Source of the DNA: Pontimonas sp.
GTDB lineage: Bacteria > Actinomycetota > Actinomycetes > Actinomycetales > Microbacteriaceae
NCBI GenBank assembly: GCA_017852615.1
Contig: JAFMKX010000003.1
Location: 1 to 49,942 of the forward strand
Direction of reading: 5' to 3'
DNA: 49,942 bases
Position 1 is the first letter of the stretch. Each line of letters begins with the position of its first letter. The notes below the pieces were generated by a model that saw nothing but the letters and a program-made list of their open reading frames with translations, had not been told where the DNA came from and searched no databases. Positions 1 through 9,216 of the stretch are shown here, piece after piece. Both the position numbers and the translations under genes were made by a program.

Positions 1-80
1 GGTCCAGGGCTTGAGGGCAGGGCAAGAACACCGGAAATTTCTAATCCGCTTTGCAGAGGAAGAGAAACATCGGTGGGCAT
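1..80 (-). CDS. N-terminal fragment of an unknown CDS truncated by window edge (MPTDVSLPLQSGLEISGVLALPSSPG...)
   Basis: Open minus-strand frame starting with ATG (complement of 78-80), 5 nt after the rnj stop; no motif identifiable. Confidence 0.35.
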   Translation of the reverse strand, partial: MPTDVSLPLQSGLEISGVLALPSSPG

Positions 81-85
81 AGTCG

Positions 86-1768
86 CTAGGCCTCGATCAC
101 AACCGGAACAATCATCGGCCGGCGTCGATGTTGGGTACTGACCCATCGGCCAATGGTCCTGCGCACGACCTGTTGGAAAGATGCCGTGTCGCGAGTTCCT
201 TTGGCCGCTGCGTCTTCCAGTGCCTTGACAATCTCGGGGCGCACATCATCAAATATGGAGTCATCGGGAGCAAAACCGCGAGCATGGATTTCCGGCCCCA
301 CAATGATTTTTCCGGATTGTGCATCCATCGCAATAAAGATCGAGATGAATCCTTCCTCGGCAAGAATGCGCCGGTCTTTGAGATCGGCTTCGGTAATTTC
401 CCCAACCGTAGAGCCATCGACATAGACAAATCCAATGTCTAGTTGTCCCGTCACGGTGGCGTTACCCCCGCGCACATCAACCACGGTTCCGTTTTCCCCG
501 ATCACCGTGTTGTCTCGTGGCACACCCGATTCAATCGCAATTTCAGCGTTTGCCCGCAAATGCCGTGCTTCGCCGTGAATAGGCATGACGTTGCGCGGTT
601 TGACGATGTTGTAGCAATACAACAATTCCCCTGCTGCGGCGTGGCCAGAGACATGGACTTTGGCATTTCCTTTGTGCACCACGTTGGCGCCGAGATCGAT
701 CAAGCCATTGATGACCCGATACACGGCGTTTTCGTTGCCGGGAATCAAACTCGAGGCGAGGATCACCGTGTCTCCGGGGCCAATCTCAATGGTGGCGTGT
801 TCTTTGTTTGCCATCCGCGCTAAGCCGGCCATCGGTTCACCTTGGGACCCGGTGGTCATATAGAGCACTCGGTCATCGGGCATTTCCAGGGCCTTCTTGG
901 GATCGACCAGGGTTCCTTCGGGAACGTGGAGATAGCCAAGCTCTTGGGCAATACCCATGTTGCGCACCATCGAACGCCCGACCAACGCAACTTTGCGGTT
1001 GCTGATCACGGCTGCATCCATCACCTGCTGGACCCGATGGACGTGAGAGGCAAAACTCGCCACAATAACCCGCCGGGGTGCCTTATGCACAATTTGTTCC
1101 AGGATGGGTCCGATATCGGCCTCTCTGGGGGTGAAACCAGGAACATCCGCGTTGGTGGAATCGACCATGAAAAGATCAACGCCTTCTTCACCCAGTCGCG
1201 CGAAGCTCCGCAGGTCGGTCAGGCGTCCATCCAGGGGAAGCTGGTCCATCTTGAAATCCCCGGTGTGGAGCACACTGCCGGCCTCACTGCGAATCATGAC
1301 TGCCAAAGCATCTGGAATCGAGTGGTTCACCGCCACAAATTCGAGGTCGAAAGGACCCAGTTTTTCTCTGCCCCCTTCTTCCACTGCATGCGTAAGCGGA
1401 GCAATGCGATGTTCTTTGAGCTTGGCTTCGATGAGAGCCAGAGTGAGAGTCGTTCCCAAGATGGGAATATCGTTGCGAAGCTTCAACAGGTAGGGAACGG
1501 CGCCAATGTGGTCTTCGTGACCGTGGGTGAGCATGATCGCCAGGACATCATCCAAACGGTGACGAATCGGCTCAAAATCAGGCAGGATGAGGTCCACGCC
1601 CGGCTGCGTTTCTTCCGGAAATAAGACGCCGCAGTCGACAATCAACAATTTTTTGTTCAGTTCGAACACGGTCATGTTTCGGCCGATTTCGCCTATGCCC
1701 CCGAGAGGGATGACGCGCAGAGTCCCCGCTTCTAAGGCTGGGGGGTCTAACAGGGGTTGGGGCATGAA
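86..1768 (-). CDS. rnj: Ribonuclease J (metallo-beta-lactamase/beta-CASP)
   Basis: HGHEDHIGAVPYLL metal-binding motif, GGIGEIGRN N-terminus, HVSGHA beta-CASP motif; the ATG at 1768 (MPQPLLDPP) is preferred to the longer ORF start at 1858, which overlaps dapA. Confidence 0.93.
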   Translation of the reverse strand, partial: FMPQPLLDPPALEAGTLRVIPLGGIGEIGRNMTVFELNKKLLIVDCGVLFPEETQPGVDLILPDFEPIRHRLDDVLAIMLTHGHEDHIGAVPYLLKLRNDIPILGTTLTLALIEAKLKEHRIAPLTHAVEEGGREKLGPFDLEFVAVNHSIPDALAVMIRSEAGSVLHTGDFKMDQLPLDGRLTDLRSFARLGEEGVDLFMVDSTNADVPGFTPREADIGPILEQIVHKAPRRVIVASFASHVHRVQQVMDAAVISNRKVALVGRSMVRNMGIAQELGYLHVPEGTLVDPKKALEMPDDRVLYMTTGSQGEPMAGLARMANKEHATIEIGPGDTVILASSLIPGNENAVYRVINGLIDLGANVVHKGNAKVHVSGHAAAGELLYCYNIVKPRNVMPIHGEARHLRANAEIAIESGVPRDNTVIGENGTVVDVRGGNATVTGQLDIGFVYVDGSTVGEITEADLKDRRILAEEGFISIFIAMDAQSGKIIVGPEIHARGFAPDDSIFDDVRPEIVKALEDAAAKGTRDTASFQQVVRRTIGRWVSTQHRRRPMIVPVVIEA

Positions 1769-1775
1769 GTCCTTA

Positions 1776-2750
1776 CTAGCGCGTGGTGCCGGCAACTTTG
1801 GGCAAAGCGCCTCCCGCTGCAGCGTTGCGGTCTGGCCTGAAGTTAGAGAAGTCAACACCGGGAACGCCGTGGACCAACGCGATGTCGTTTTCGATAATGG
1901 CTGCTTCAGATTCTTCGGGACCCACTAAGGGAAGTCGAACTCGCGCCGACCCAATCCGACCCAAGCCCTGCAGGATGTATTTCGTCGCCACGGTACCGGG
2001 CACGTGGGTCATGGTGGCCCGAACAAGGGGCTCTAAGAGTTTGTGTTGGGCAGTCGCGGTGTGTAAATCACCGGCATTGACCGCGTCGACCATCAAGCGA
2101 TACGGTTCTGGCGCAATGTTGGCGGTGACACCAATCAGCCCCGCTCCCCCAATCGCCAGGGTGGGCAAGGCGTTAGCGTCGTCTCCAGCGAAATAAATCA
2201 AATCCGTGTTGTTCATCACCCGGGACACTTCGCTGAGATCACCCTTGGCGTCTTTCACCGCGACAATGTTGGGGTGTTTGGCCGCGCGCAACAGAGTGTC
2301 GTAGGTGATTTCGATCCCGGAGCGTCCGGGAATGTCATACAAAATAACGGGCAAATCAGTGGCATCTGAAATCATCCGGAAATGGGTCAGCACCCCGGCT
2401 TGAGTGGGTTTGTTGTAATACGGGGTGACGATCATGACACCATCAGCACCGGCTTTTTCACTGGCTTTATAGAGCTCAATCGCGTGAGCAGTCTCGTTGG
2501 AACCGCCTCCGGTGATGATCTTCGCCCGTCCGGAGGAGACTGACTTTCCTGTGGTGACCAGCTGGATTTTTTCCGCGTCGGTCAACGTGGAGGTCTCTCC
2601 CGTTGTCCCGGTGACCACCAGTCCATCAGCACCGTGAGAAATCAGGGTGTCCATCAGGGACTCGACGCCCGGCCAATCGACTTCGCCCTCAAAGGTCATG
2701 GGTGTCACCATGGCTACCAGAACCTGGCCGAAGGGGTTGTTGACTATCAC
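1776..2750 (-). CDS. dapA: 4-hydroxy-tetrahydrodipicolinate synthase
   Basis: GTTGETSTL, YYNKPTQAG, YDIPGRSG and VKDAKGDL motifs typical of DapA. Confidence 0.95.
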   Translation of the reverse strand: MIVNNPFGQVLVAMVTPMTFEGEVDWPGVESLMDTLISHGADGLVVTGTTGETSTLTDAEKIQLVTTGKSVSSGRAKIITGGGSNETAHAIELYKASEKAGADGVMIVTPYYNKPTQAGVLTHFRMISDATDLPVILYDIPGRSGIEITYDTLLRAAKHPNIVAVKDAKGDLSEVSRVMNNTDLIYFAGDDANALPTLAIGGAGLIGVTANIAPEPYRLMVDAVNAGDLHTATAQHKLLEPLVRATMTHVPGTVATKYILQGLGRIGSARVRLPLVGPEESEAAIIENDIALVHGVPGVDFSNFRPDRNAAAGGALPKVAGTTR

Positions 2751-2793
2751 CCGCTAAGGCTAGCGTTACCTACCCCCCGCTCGCACCCCTTCG

Positions 2794-3525
2794 TTAGGGG
2801 GCGACCCGACCATTGTCACTGAAAGTTTTCGCGGTCATCGGCATGAGTGGAGCCCACAAGGCCTCCATCTTGTCAGCGACCATTTCTATTTCTCGCTGCG
2901 GGAACGAGGGGAAATGGGTGCCTTCACGCTTGGTGCGAAGGCTCAGGAAGTTCATCAAGCTTCGGGCGTTCATCGTCACATACATGCTCGAGTAGAGCGT
3001 CACGGGCAATACGGCTCGCGCCACTTCCCTCGCTACACCCGCCTCCAGCATGCGCTGGTAACTCTCGTAAGCAGCGCTACACACCGTGCGAATTTCGTCT
3101 TGCACCAACGCTGTTTGTTCAGCAGTACCGTCTTCGAAGTCGTAAGCACCGGGCTTTCCTACTTGAACGAGTTTGCGCTGCGGCCCTGGCATATAAAACA
3201 CGGGTCGCAATTCGCGATAACGGCCGCTCTCTTCGTTATAGGACGCGATTCGGTGGCGCATAAATTCACGGAACACAAAGATGGGCGCCTGGACATAGAA
3301 GGTCAAAGAATTGTGCTCAAAAGGGGAACCATGACGATCTCGCATCAGGTAATTGATCAGGCCCTGGTCGCGATCGGTAGCAGCGTCGTGTGCGGCCGCC
3401 GATTCCAGGGTCTGTTCTCCCTGTGTGGAAACTCGCGCGGCAAAGAGAACGTCGGCGTCGCTGGCGCTGTGCCGAATCAGTTCCACCGTCACGTCAGTCC
3501 GAAATTCGATGTCCTCGAGCGCCAT
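2794..3525 (-). CDS. thyX: FAD-dependent thymidylate synthase ThyX
   Basis: RHRIASYNEESGRY matches the ThyX signature RHRxxSxNExSxR; start chosen at MALEDIEF. Confidence 0.95.
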   Translation of the reverse strand: MALEDIEFRTDVTVELIRHSASDADVLFAARVSTQGEQTLESAAAHDAATDRDQGLINYLMRDRHGSPFEHNSLTFYVQAPIFVFREFMRHRIASYNEESGRYRELRPVFYMPGPQRKLVQVGKPGAYDFEDGTAEQTALVQDEIRTVCSAAYESYQRMLEAGVAREVARAVLPVTLYSSMYVTMNARSLMNFLSLRTKREGTHFPSFPQREIEMVADKMEALWAPLMPMTAKTFSDNGRVAP

Positions 3526-3634
3526 CGTGAGCCCTCTCTGCAAACCAAGCTGAGCTAAGCCTAGAGCGGTCCTTCGTAACGCTTTGTCATATCCAGGCGC
3601 GCCACCACAATTCCCGCCTACAGTGAGATGTCAT

Positions 3635-4093
3635 ATGGACCCCCTCTGGATAGCTTTGGTCGTCGTCGGGCTCGTGATTGCCTCGACGCTGCTCGGCTTT
3701 GCCTGGCAAAACCGCCAGGGCCTGGTGACCAGAACTCGCCAGGTTTCACTGCCACCGGATGTCCCCGTTGCGCTCGTGGAGGCGACCACCCGCCTGACCC
3801 TGCTGCAATTTTCTGGTCCGTTTTGTTCCTACTGTGCTGCGATGCGGCGCGTCCTATTCGAAGCAGCAGACAAGAACCCCCGCGAGGTCTCTTTCCGCGA
3901 AGTCGATATCACCGACTATCCGGAACTCACTCGCTCACTCCGGATTAGCCAAACACCAACCACACTTCTGGTGAGCCACACTGGCCACCTCATCTCCCGT
4001 ATCAACGGCGCCGCGAAACCACCCGTGGTGGCCCAGGAAATCCACGAAGCACTCGAAACGAGAAAGGCACAATCTGATGAATACCTCATCTAA
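3635..4093 (+). CDS. Membrane-anchored thioredoxin-family protein
   Basis: N-terminal TM helix (LWIALVVVGLVIASTLLGFAW) followed by thioredoxin fold with FCSYC (CxxC); ATG start preferred to TTG at 3584. Confidence 0.8.
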   Translation: MDPLWIALVVVGLVIASTLLGFAWQNRQGLVTRTRQVSLPPDVPVALVEATTRLTLLQFSGPFCSYCAAMRRVLFEAADKNPREVSFREVDITDYPELTRSLRISQTPTTLLVSHTGHLISRINGAAKPPVVAQEIHEALETRKAQSDEYLI

Positions 4094-4571
4094 ACCCAGT
4101 AAGGATATTGATCCGCGCGGTCCACGCTTTGGCGCGGGCATCACCGCCGTGTTGCTCCTGATCACGATTGTGCTGGGTCTGGTGGAGCTTCCTCTTCCGG
4201 GGGATATCCTGGCGCGAGCAGGTCAAGGGTCGTTCCTTCAACTAGCCGTCATCACCGCAATTTTTGCCTGGGGCACTTTTGCGGGGATTTCCCGGCACCC
4301 CTGGGGATTTCTGTTCAAAAAACTTGTGCGCCCCCGGTTATCGCCACCGGCTTTCATGGAAGCGCCCGAGCCTCCCACCTTTGCTCAGCTAGTGGGGTTG
4401 TTGGTCACCGGTGTCGGAATCGTGTTGCACCTTGCGGGAGTCCCCTATGGCCTGGTGGCGGCGGCAAGCGCTGCCTTTATTGCAGCGTTTCTCAATTCTG
4501 TCTTCGGGTTGTGCCTAGGGTGCGAGCTCTATGCACTGCTGGTGAGAGCACGACTTGTCCGATCAACCTGA
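4077..4571 (+). CDS. DUF4395-like integral membrane protein
   Basis: Multiple TM segments, C-terminal CLGCELY; overlaps the preceding thioredoxin gene. Confidence 0.7.
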   Translation: MNTSSKPSKDIDPRGPRFGAGITAVLLLITIVLGLVELPLPGDILARAGQGSFLQLAVITAIFAWGTFAGISRHPWGFLFKKLVRPRLSPPAFMEAPEPPTFAQLVGLLVTGVGIVLHLAGVPYGLVAAASAAFIAAFLNSVFGLCLGCELYALLVRARLVRST

Positions 4572-4618
4572 GTTCTCGGTGGGAAAGTGCCGGCAGGCCT
4601 CGCTAAGTGACTAAAAAA

Positions 4619-4637
4619 GTGGTTCTATTACAACCAC
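4619..4637. promoter_or_regulatory. Inverted repeat GTGGTT-ctattac-AACCAC upstream of the OsmC gene; candidate operator
   Basis: Perfect 6-bp arms with 7-nt spacer, ends 25 nt before the ATG at 4663. Confidence 0.4.
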
Positions 4638-4662
4638 ACACTTAACCCAGGGGGAGCACACC

Positions 4663-5088
4663 ATGGCCGTTACCAGCGAAGCGAAGACCCAATGGCAGGG
4701 AAGCCTTGTCGAAGGGTCCGGATCCACTGCTTTGATTTCCTCCGGAGCGGGAGAATTTCCCGTCACGTGGGCGGCTCGTAGCGAAGGACAAACCGGCCTA
4801 ACCAACCCGGAAGAGCTTCTGGGTGCAGCTCACTCCGCGTGCTACTCGATGGCCCTAAGCCACGCATTGACCGGTGCCGGGCTTCCTCCCACCTCGCTGG
4901 AGGTAACGGCAGCCGTTACTTTTGTTCCCGGCGAAGGTATTACCGGTTCTCACCTCTTAGTCCTAGCCACCATTCCTGGTATCGATGAAGAAACCTTTAA
5001 CACCCATGCCCAGGAGGCCAAGACCAACTGCCCCGTGTCGCAGGCTCTTACCGGGATTCCGATTACTCTCGAGGCAACCCTGCGCTAA
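4663..5088 (+). CDS. OsmC family peroxiredoxin
   Basis: NPEELLGAAHSACYSMALSHAL and TNCPVSQAL cysteine motifs; strong RBS (gggggag). Confidence 0.9.
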   Translation: MAVTSEAKTQWQGSLVEGSGSTALISSGAGEFPVTWAARSEGQTGLTNPEELLGAAHSACYSMALSHALTGAGLPPTSLEVTAAVTFVPGEGITGSHLLVLATIPGIDEETFNTHAQEAKTNCPVSQALTGIPITLEATLR

Positions 5089-5984
5089 TGGTGAGTGTCC
5101 TTATTGCCGGTGCCAGCGGAACAATCGGCACCGCGCTCCAAGCGGTGTTGCGCGAAAACGGACACAACGTCCACACGCTGGTGCGCAGAAAACCCCGCGG
5201 CCACACGGAACACCAATGGTCCCCGGAAAATCACCAGATTGACTCAGGAATTATCAACCACGTTGATGCTGTGGTGAACCTCTCCGGCGCTTCCATTTCA
5301 CGCATGCCCTGGAGCGCACGGCACAAGGAATTGATCCTCTCCTCTCGGGTCAACGCGACGAAGACGCTCGCGCAAGCAATCAAGAAATCACCAACTCCTC
5401 CTCAGGTGTTGCTCCAAGGCAGCGCCGTGGGTTTTTATGGAGATCGCGGCGAAGAATCGCTGGACGAAACATCGAAGCGTGGCAGCGGTTACCTATCCGA
5501 TGTCGTGGTGGCCTGGGAGAAAGCAGCCACCCCCACAGCCTTGAAGAAGACCAGAGTCATCTATGCGCGCACCGGCTTAGTTGTTGGCCACGCCGGAGCC
5601 ATGGCACCGCTTCGACTTCAAACCCTTGTGGGCCTAGGCGGCAAGGTCGGCCCTGGCACACAGTGGTGGCCGTGGATTAGCTTGCATGATGAAGTTCGAG
5701 CGTTAGTGCATCTGATCACTCATAACACTGCCGAAGGAGTGTTCAATCTGGTGGGACCCACACCCGCGACCGCCTCAAAGCTCACGCACGAACTAGCGCA
5801 GGCCATGAAGCGTCCCCACCTCATCGGATTGCCCAGTTTCGCTATTCGGGCACTGCTCGGAGAAGCAGGCGTTGCGCTACTGCTGACGTCCCAGCACATT
5901 GCGCCGAGCAGGCTTCACGAATCCGGATTTAGCTTCTCTGAGCCCACGGTGCACGACGCCATCGCGAGAATGCTTCGGGACTAA
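5088..5984 (+). CDS. TIGR01777-type NAD-dependent epimerase (SDR-like)
   Basis: GASGTIGTAL Rossmann motif, VNLSGASI, QGSAVGFYGDRG, PWISLHDEV. Confidence 0.88.
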   Translation: MVSVLIAGASGTIGTALQAVLRENGHNVHTLVRRKPRGHTEHQWSPENHQIDSGIINHVDAVVNLSGASISRMPWSARHKELILSSRVNATKTLAQAIKKSPTPPQVLLQGSAVGFYGDRGEESLDETSKRGSGYLSDVVVAWEKAATPTALKKTRVIYARTGLVVGHAGAMAPLRLQTLVGLGGKVGPGTQWWPWISLHDEVRALVHLITHNTAEGVFNLVGPTPATASKLTHELAQAMKRPHLIGLPSFAIRALLGEAGVALLLTSQHIAPSRLHESGFSFSEPTVHDAIARMLRD

Positions 5985-6430
5985 GCCGTAGGGCCCTTCG
6001 AGAGCCCTATCGCCCTCCGCACAGCCCAGCGAGCTCGGCGTCGATCTCCCGAGGCGTCATAGGCCAACCCAAGTCGCAACCATGCTTGCCACGATTCAGG
6101 GTTTTCTTGTGCCGCGGCGGCAAAATCCTCAAACACCTTCTGAGCTTGGGCACGATCAGCTCGCCCACTGGGAGTTATCGAAAACTCCTCGTGAGGCATT
6201 CCCCCTTCGGCCTCCAGGGCCTTCATGAGTCGACTGGAGACAACGGCAAAGCGCAGTTCGAAGGCGAGGGCCCACGCTCCCACTACGGGCAACACCACCA
6301 AGGCATAGCCCATCGCGACAACCAGCGCGGAGGAATCATTGATGAGAATCCAGGCGTAGTTGAGGGTAAAAGCCAGATACACCACAAGCAGCACCGCCAT
6401 AAAAAGGGCGCCGACTAGTGGACGGTTCAC
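5981..6430 (-). CDS. Conserved membrane protein with C-terminal TPR-like segment
   Basis: Two TM segments then NPESWQAWLRLGLAYDASGDRRRARWAVRRAI TPR-like helix pair. Confidence 0.65.
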   Translation of the reverse strand: MNRPLVGALFMAVLLVVYLAFTLNYAWILINDSSALVVAMGYALVVLPVVGAWALAFELRFAVVSSRLMKALEAEGGMPHEEFSITPSGRADRAQAQKVFEDFAAAAQENPESWQAWLRLGLAYDASGDRRRARWAVRRAIGLSKGPTA

Positions 6431-7170
6431 GACGAAGGCGCGTTCACAGCGTGCTCAAGGCCCACCGTCAGACCCGAGCTCTGGTGAAGAAAACGAAGCG
6501 CTAAGGCAATACCGGCAGAATAAGCGTCGCGCGCATGGGTCGTGTGCGACACCGTGAGGGTCTCCCCCGTGCCGCCAAACACAACATCTTGCTGAGCCAG
6601 AACTCCGTTGAGGCGCAAAGAATGCACCGGAATACCCTGAATCTGGTCGCCTCGGGCGCTCTGGTTACTGTGCGGAGCGATCACTCCCCCTCGCTCGCGG
6701 CGAACTTCCGCGATTTCTTCTGCCGTGCGCACAGCGGTGCCGGAGGGAGAATCTACTTTGCTGGCGTGATGCGTTTCCACAATTTCAATGGACTCAAAGT
6801 GTTCGGCAATAGTTTTGGCCACCATGGTCTGAAGAGTCGACCCCAGGGAAAAGTTAGGAACGACAAACGCTGCTAATCCGGGGCTCTTCTCCAGCGCTTT
6901 CTCTAGTTCTTTGAGGCGATCCGCTGACCAGCCACTGGTACCCACCAACACCTTGATGCCCTGGGAGAGCGCAAACTCCACCACCGTCTTGGACACACTG
7001 GGCAGTGTGACATCAACGGCAATATCTGCGCCCAACATTTCTTGTAAATCACTGCGGGAGTCGAGGCTTGCCACCAGGGTCATATCCGGCATGGCCGAGA
7101 CAACCTGGGCTACCTGGGACCCCAAACGACCCGTTGCACCAATAACCGCTACACGTGTAGGCATGGGCAA
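6427..7170 (-). CDS. dapB: 4-hydroxy-tetrahydrodipicolinate reductase
   Basis: GATGRLGSQV, ETHHASKVDSPSGTA DapB catalytic motif. Confidence 0.95.
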   Translation of the reverse strand: MPMPTRVAVIGATGRLGSQVAQVVSAMPDMTLVASLDSRSDLQEMLGADIAVDVTLPSVSKTVVEFALSQGIKVLVGTSGWSADRLKELEKALEKSPGLAAFVVPNFSLGSTLQTMVAKTIAEHFESIEIVETHHASKVDSPSGTAVRTAEEIAEVRRERGGVIAPHSNQSARGDQIQGIPVHSLRLNGVLAQQDVVFGGTGETLTVSHTTHARDAYSAGIALALRFLHQSSGLTVGLEHAVNAPSS

Positions 7171-7198
7171 ATCCTACAAGTCAGATGGCCGTGCCGGT

Positions 7199-7468
7199 TT
7201 AGGAAAGACTGAGGAAGAGCTTTTCTAGGTCCTCCACGCTCAAATCCCCGTCCTTGCCACCCTCCTCAGACATGCATTCCTTCATTGCGGTAGCGATAAT
7301 CGAAAAGCCTGCTTTATCCAGTGCGCCCGCCACAGCAGAAAGCTGGGTGACGACGGAACGGCAATCTTTTCCCTGTTCCACCATCGAAATCACCGCGCCT
7401 AATTGACCTTGGGCTCGGCGTAACCGATTCAATACCGGCTTCATATCTGTTGCTTCGTGTTCAGCCAT
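7199..7468 (-). CDS. CsoR/RcnR/CstR-family repressor (CstR-like)
   Basis: RLRRAQGQLGAVISMVEQGKDC...AMKEC; two cysteines retained, the His of the CsoR copper site replaced by Ala. Confidence 0.85.
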   Translation of the reverse strand: MAEHEATDMKPVLNRLRRAQGQLGAVISMVEQGKDCRSVVTQLSAVAGALDKAGFSIIATAMKECMSEEGGKDGDLSVEDLEKLFLSLS

Positions 7469-7489
7469 GTTATTTCTCCTTGGGGTGAC

Positions 7490-9157
7490 TTAGGTGGTGA
7501 CGAGTTCGGTCGGTGTGCGGGCGGCGGTACCCATCTGCCAGGTCAAATAACCCCCGTCAAGATTCGCCACCTCGATTCCCTCTTGGCGCAAAATGCTGGC
7601 GGCGGTGTGACCGCGTTGGCCGACCCGGCAGGTCACGATAATTTTCTGACCAGCGAGATCCTCGACGTGGTCACGAAGCTCATCGAGGGTAATAAGTTCG
7701 GACCCGGGAATAGCCCCTCGAGAATGCTCACCAGTGGTGCGCACATCGATCAGCCTCCAACCATCAGCCACAAGGTCATCGACTTCATGCCATTGCACAG
7801 AGCGCTCCCCTAAAGCCCGGTTTTCATTGACATAGCCCAACATATTGATCGGATCTTTTGCTGAGGCAAATTGTGGGGCATAGGACAGCTCTAGGTCCAT
7901 AAGCCCGGTGGCGGTAATCCCGGCAGCCATCGCCGTGGCAATAACATCGATGCGCTTATCCACGCCTTCGTCGCCGATGACCTGTGCTCCCAAGATCTGA
8001 TCGGTGTCGGGATCCACGATGAGTTTCATCGCCATTTGCGAAGCACCTGGGTAATACCCAGCATGGTTAATGGGGTGAGTGTGGATGATGCGCATGTCTC
8101 GACCCTTAGCCTTCAAGACACGCTCGGTATACCCCGTCGACGCTGCCGCCACCCCAAAGAATCCCACGATGGAGGTTCCATACGCCGTGACCGCCTGCGT
8201 GTGTGCTCCCATGATGGAATCCGCTGCCAAGCGGCCATGACGATTAGCAAGCCCGGCGAGGGGAACAAGACTGTGGCCATCGGGTCGGATTTTTTCTGCG
8301 ACATCACCGACTGCCCAAATGTGGGGATCGGACGTGCGTTGGTGTTCATCTACCGTGACCCCACCTGCTTCGCCCATCTCTAACCCTGCCCCCACCGCAA
8401 GCTCGGTATTGGGCCTGGCGCCCACGGCCACCACGGTGAAGTCGGCCTCGATGGTCGAACCATCGCCGAGAGTTACTCCTGAATCAGTGATCGCCGTCAC
8501 CTGAGCCGACAGGCGAACATCAAGGCCTTGGAAACGAGCTCGTTCCACCAGTGGCCACGCCATCTCAGAATCAAGGGTGGCCATCAGCTGAGGAAGCGCT
8601 TCCACCAGAGTCGTGGTGATCCCTCGGTGGATGAGGTTTTCCGCAAGCTCTAATCCGATAAAACCGCCTCCGACCACGACAGCTGAGGTGGACCGCGAGG
8701 CGGTGTCCATCACAGCGTCCATGTCATCGAGGTTCCACAACACGTGAGCGGTCTCAACACCGGCAATGGGTGGTCTAAACGGAGTGGAGCCGGGGCTTAG
8801 AACCAACGCGTCATAGGAAATCTCGCTCGAAGCGCCTGTCTCTAGATCTGTGACTGAAACGCTGCGGGCATCTCGATTAATCGCCGTTGCTTCAGTGCGA
8901 AGGAGAACGTCAATATTGAACCGCGCCTTGAGTTGTTCGGGGTTTTGAAGAACCAACGACGATCTATTTTCAATGACTCCCCCGACGTGGTAGGGCAATC
9001 CACAGTTAGCAAAGGAGACGGCTCCGCCTCGCTCGATGACGACTATTTCTGCCTTCTCATTGATGCGTCGAAGTCGGGTAGCTGCCGACATTCCACCCGC
9101 AACTCCGCCGATGATGACAATTTTTTGAGGGGATGCGCTCTGCTCGGTCATGGTCAC
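7490..9157 (-). CDS. CoA-disulfide reductase-like flavoprotein with C-terminal rhodanese domain
   Basis: FAD motif IIGGVAGGMSAATRLRR, SFANCGLPYHVGG redox Cys, GDVAE, rhodanese active loop CRVGQRG. Confidence 0.92.
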   Translation of the reverse strand: MTMTEQSASPQKIVIIGGVAGGMSAATRLRRINEKAEIVVIERGGAVSFANCGLPYHVGGVIENRSSLVLQNPEQLKARFNIDVLLRTEATAINRDARSVSVTDLETGASSEISYDALVLSPGSTPFRPPIAGVETAHVLWNLDDMDAVMDTASRSTSAVVVGGGFIGLELAENLIHRGITTTLVEALPQLMATLDSEMAWPLVERARFQGLDVRLSAQVTAITDSGVTLGDGSTIEADFTVVAVGARPNTELAVGAGLEMGEAGGVTVDEHQRTSDPHIWAVGDVAEKIRPDGHSLVPLAGLANRHGRLAADSIMGAHTQAVTAYGTSIVGFFGVAAASTGYTERVLKAKGRDMRIIHTHPINHAGYYPGASQMAMKLIVDPDTDQILGAQVIGDEGVDKRIDVIATAMAAGITATGLMDLELSYAPQFASAKDPINMLGYVNENRALGERSVQWHEVDDLVADGWRLIDVRTTGEHSRGAIPGSELITLDELRDHVEDLAGQKIIVTCRVGQRGHTAASILRQEGIEVANLDGGYLTWQMGTAARTPTELVTT

Positions 9158-9162
9158 AGTAT

Positions 9163-9178
9163 ATACCCCCTAGGGTAT
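9163..9178. promoter_or_regulatory. CsoR/CstR-type operator ATACCC-CCTA-GGGTAT
   Basis: Perfect 6-bp inverted repeat immediately upstream of the rhodanese-flavoprotein start; resembles the CsoR-family operator with AT-flanked G/C tracts. Confidence 0.7.
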
Positions 9179-9216
9179 TGGTCTGATTAACAGCGCCCGT
9201 CTGCCACGGTGGTCAG

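Noticed and set aside
842-1624. 260-aa plus-strand ORF antisense to rnj
   Set aside because: Antisense shadow of RNase J; no domain pattern.
5989-6009. TAGGGC-N9-GCCCTA inverted repeat as bidirectional terminator between convergent genes
   Set aside because: Short stem, no U-tract, lies inside the 3' end of the minus-strand CDS; not convincing.
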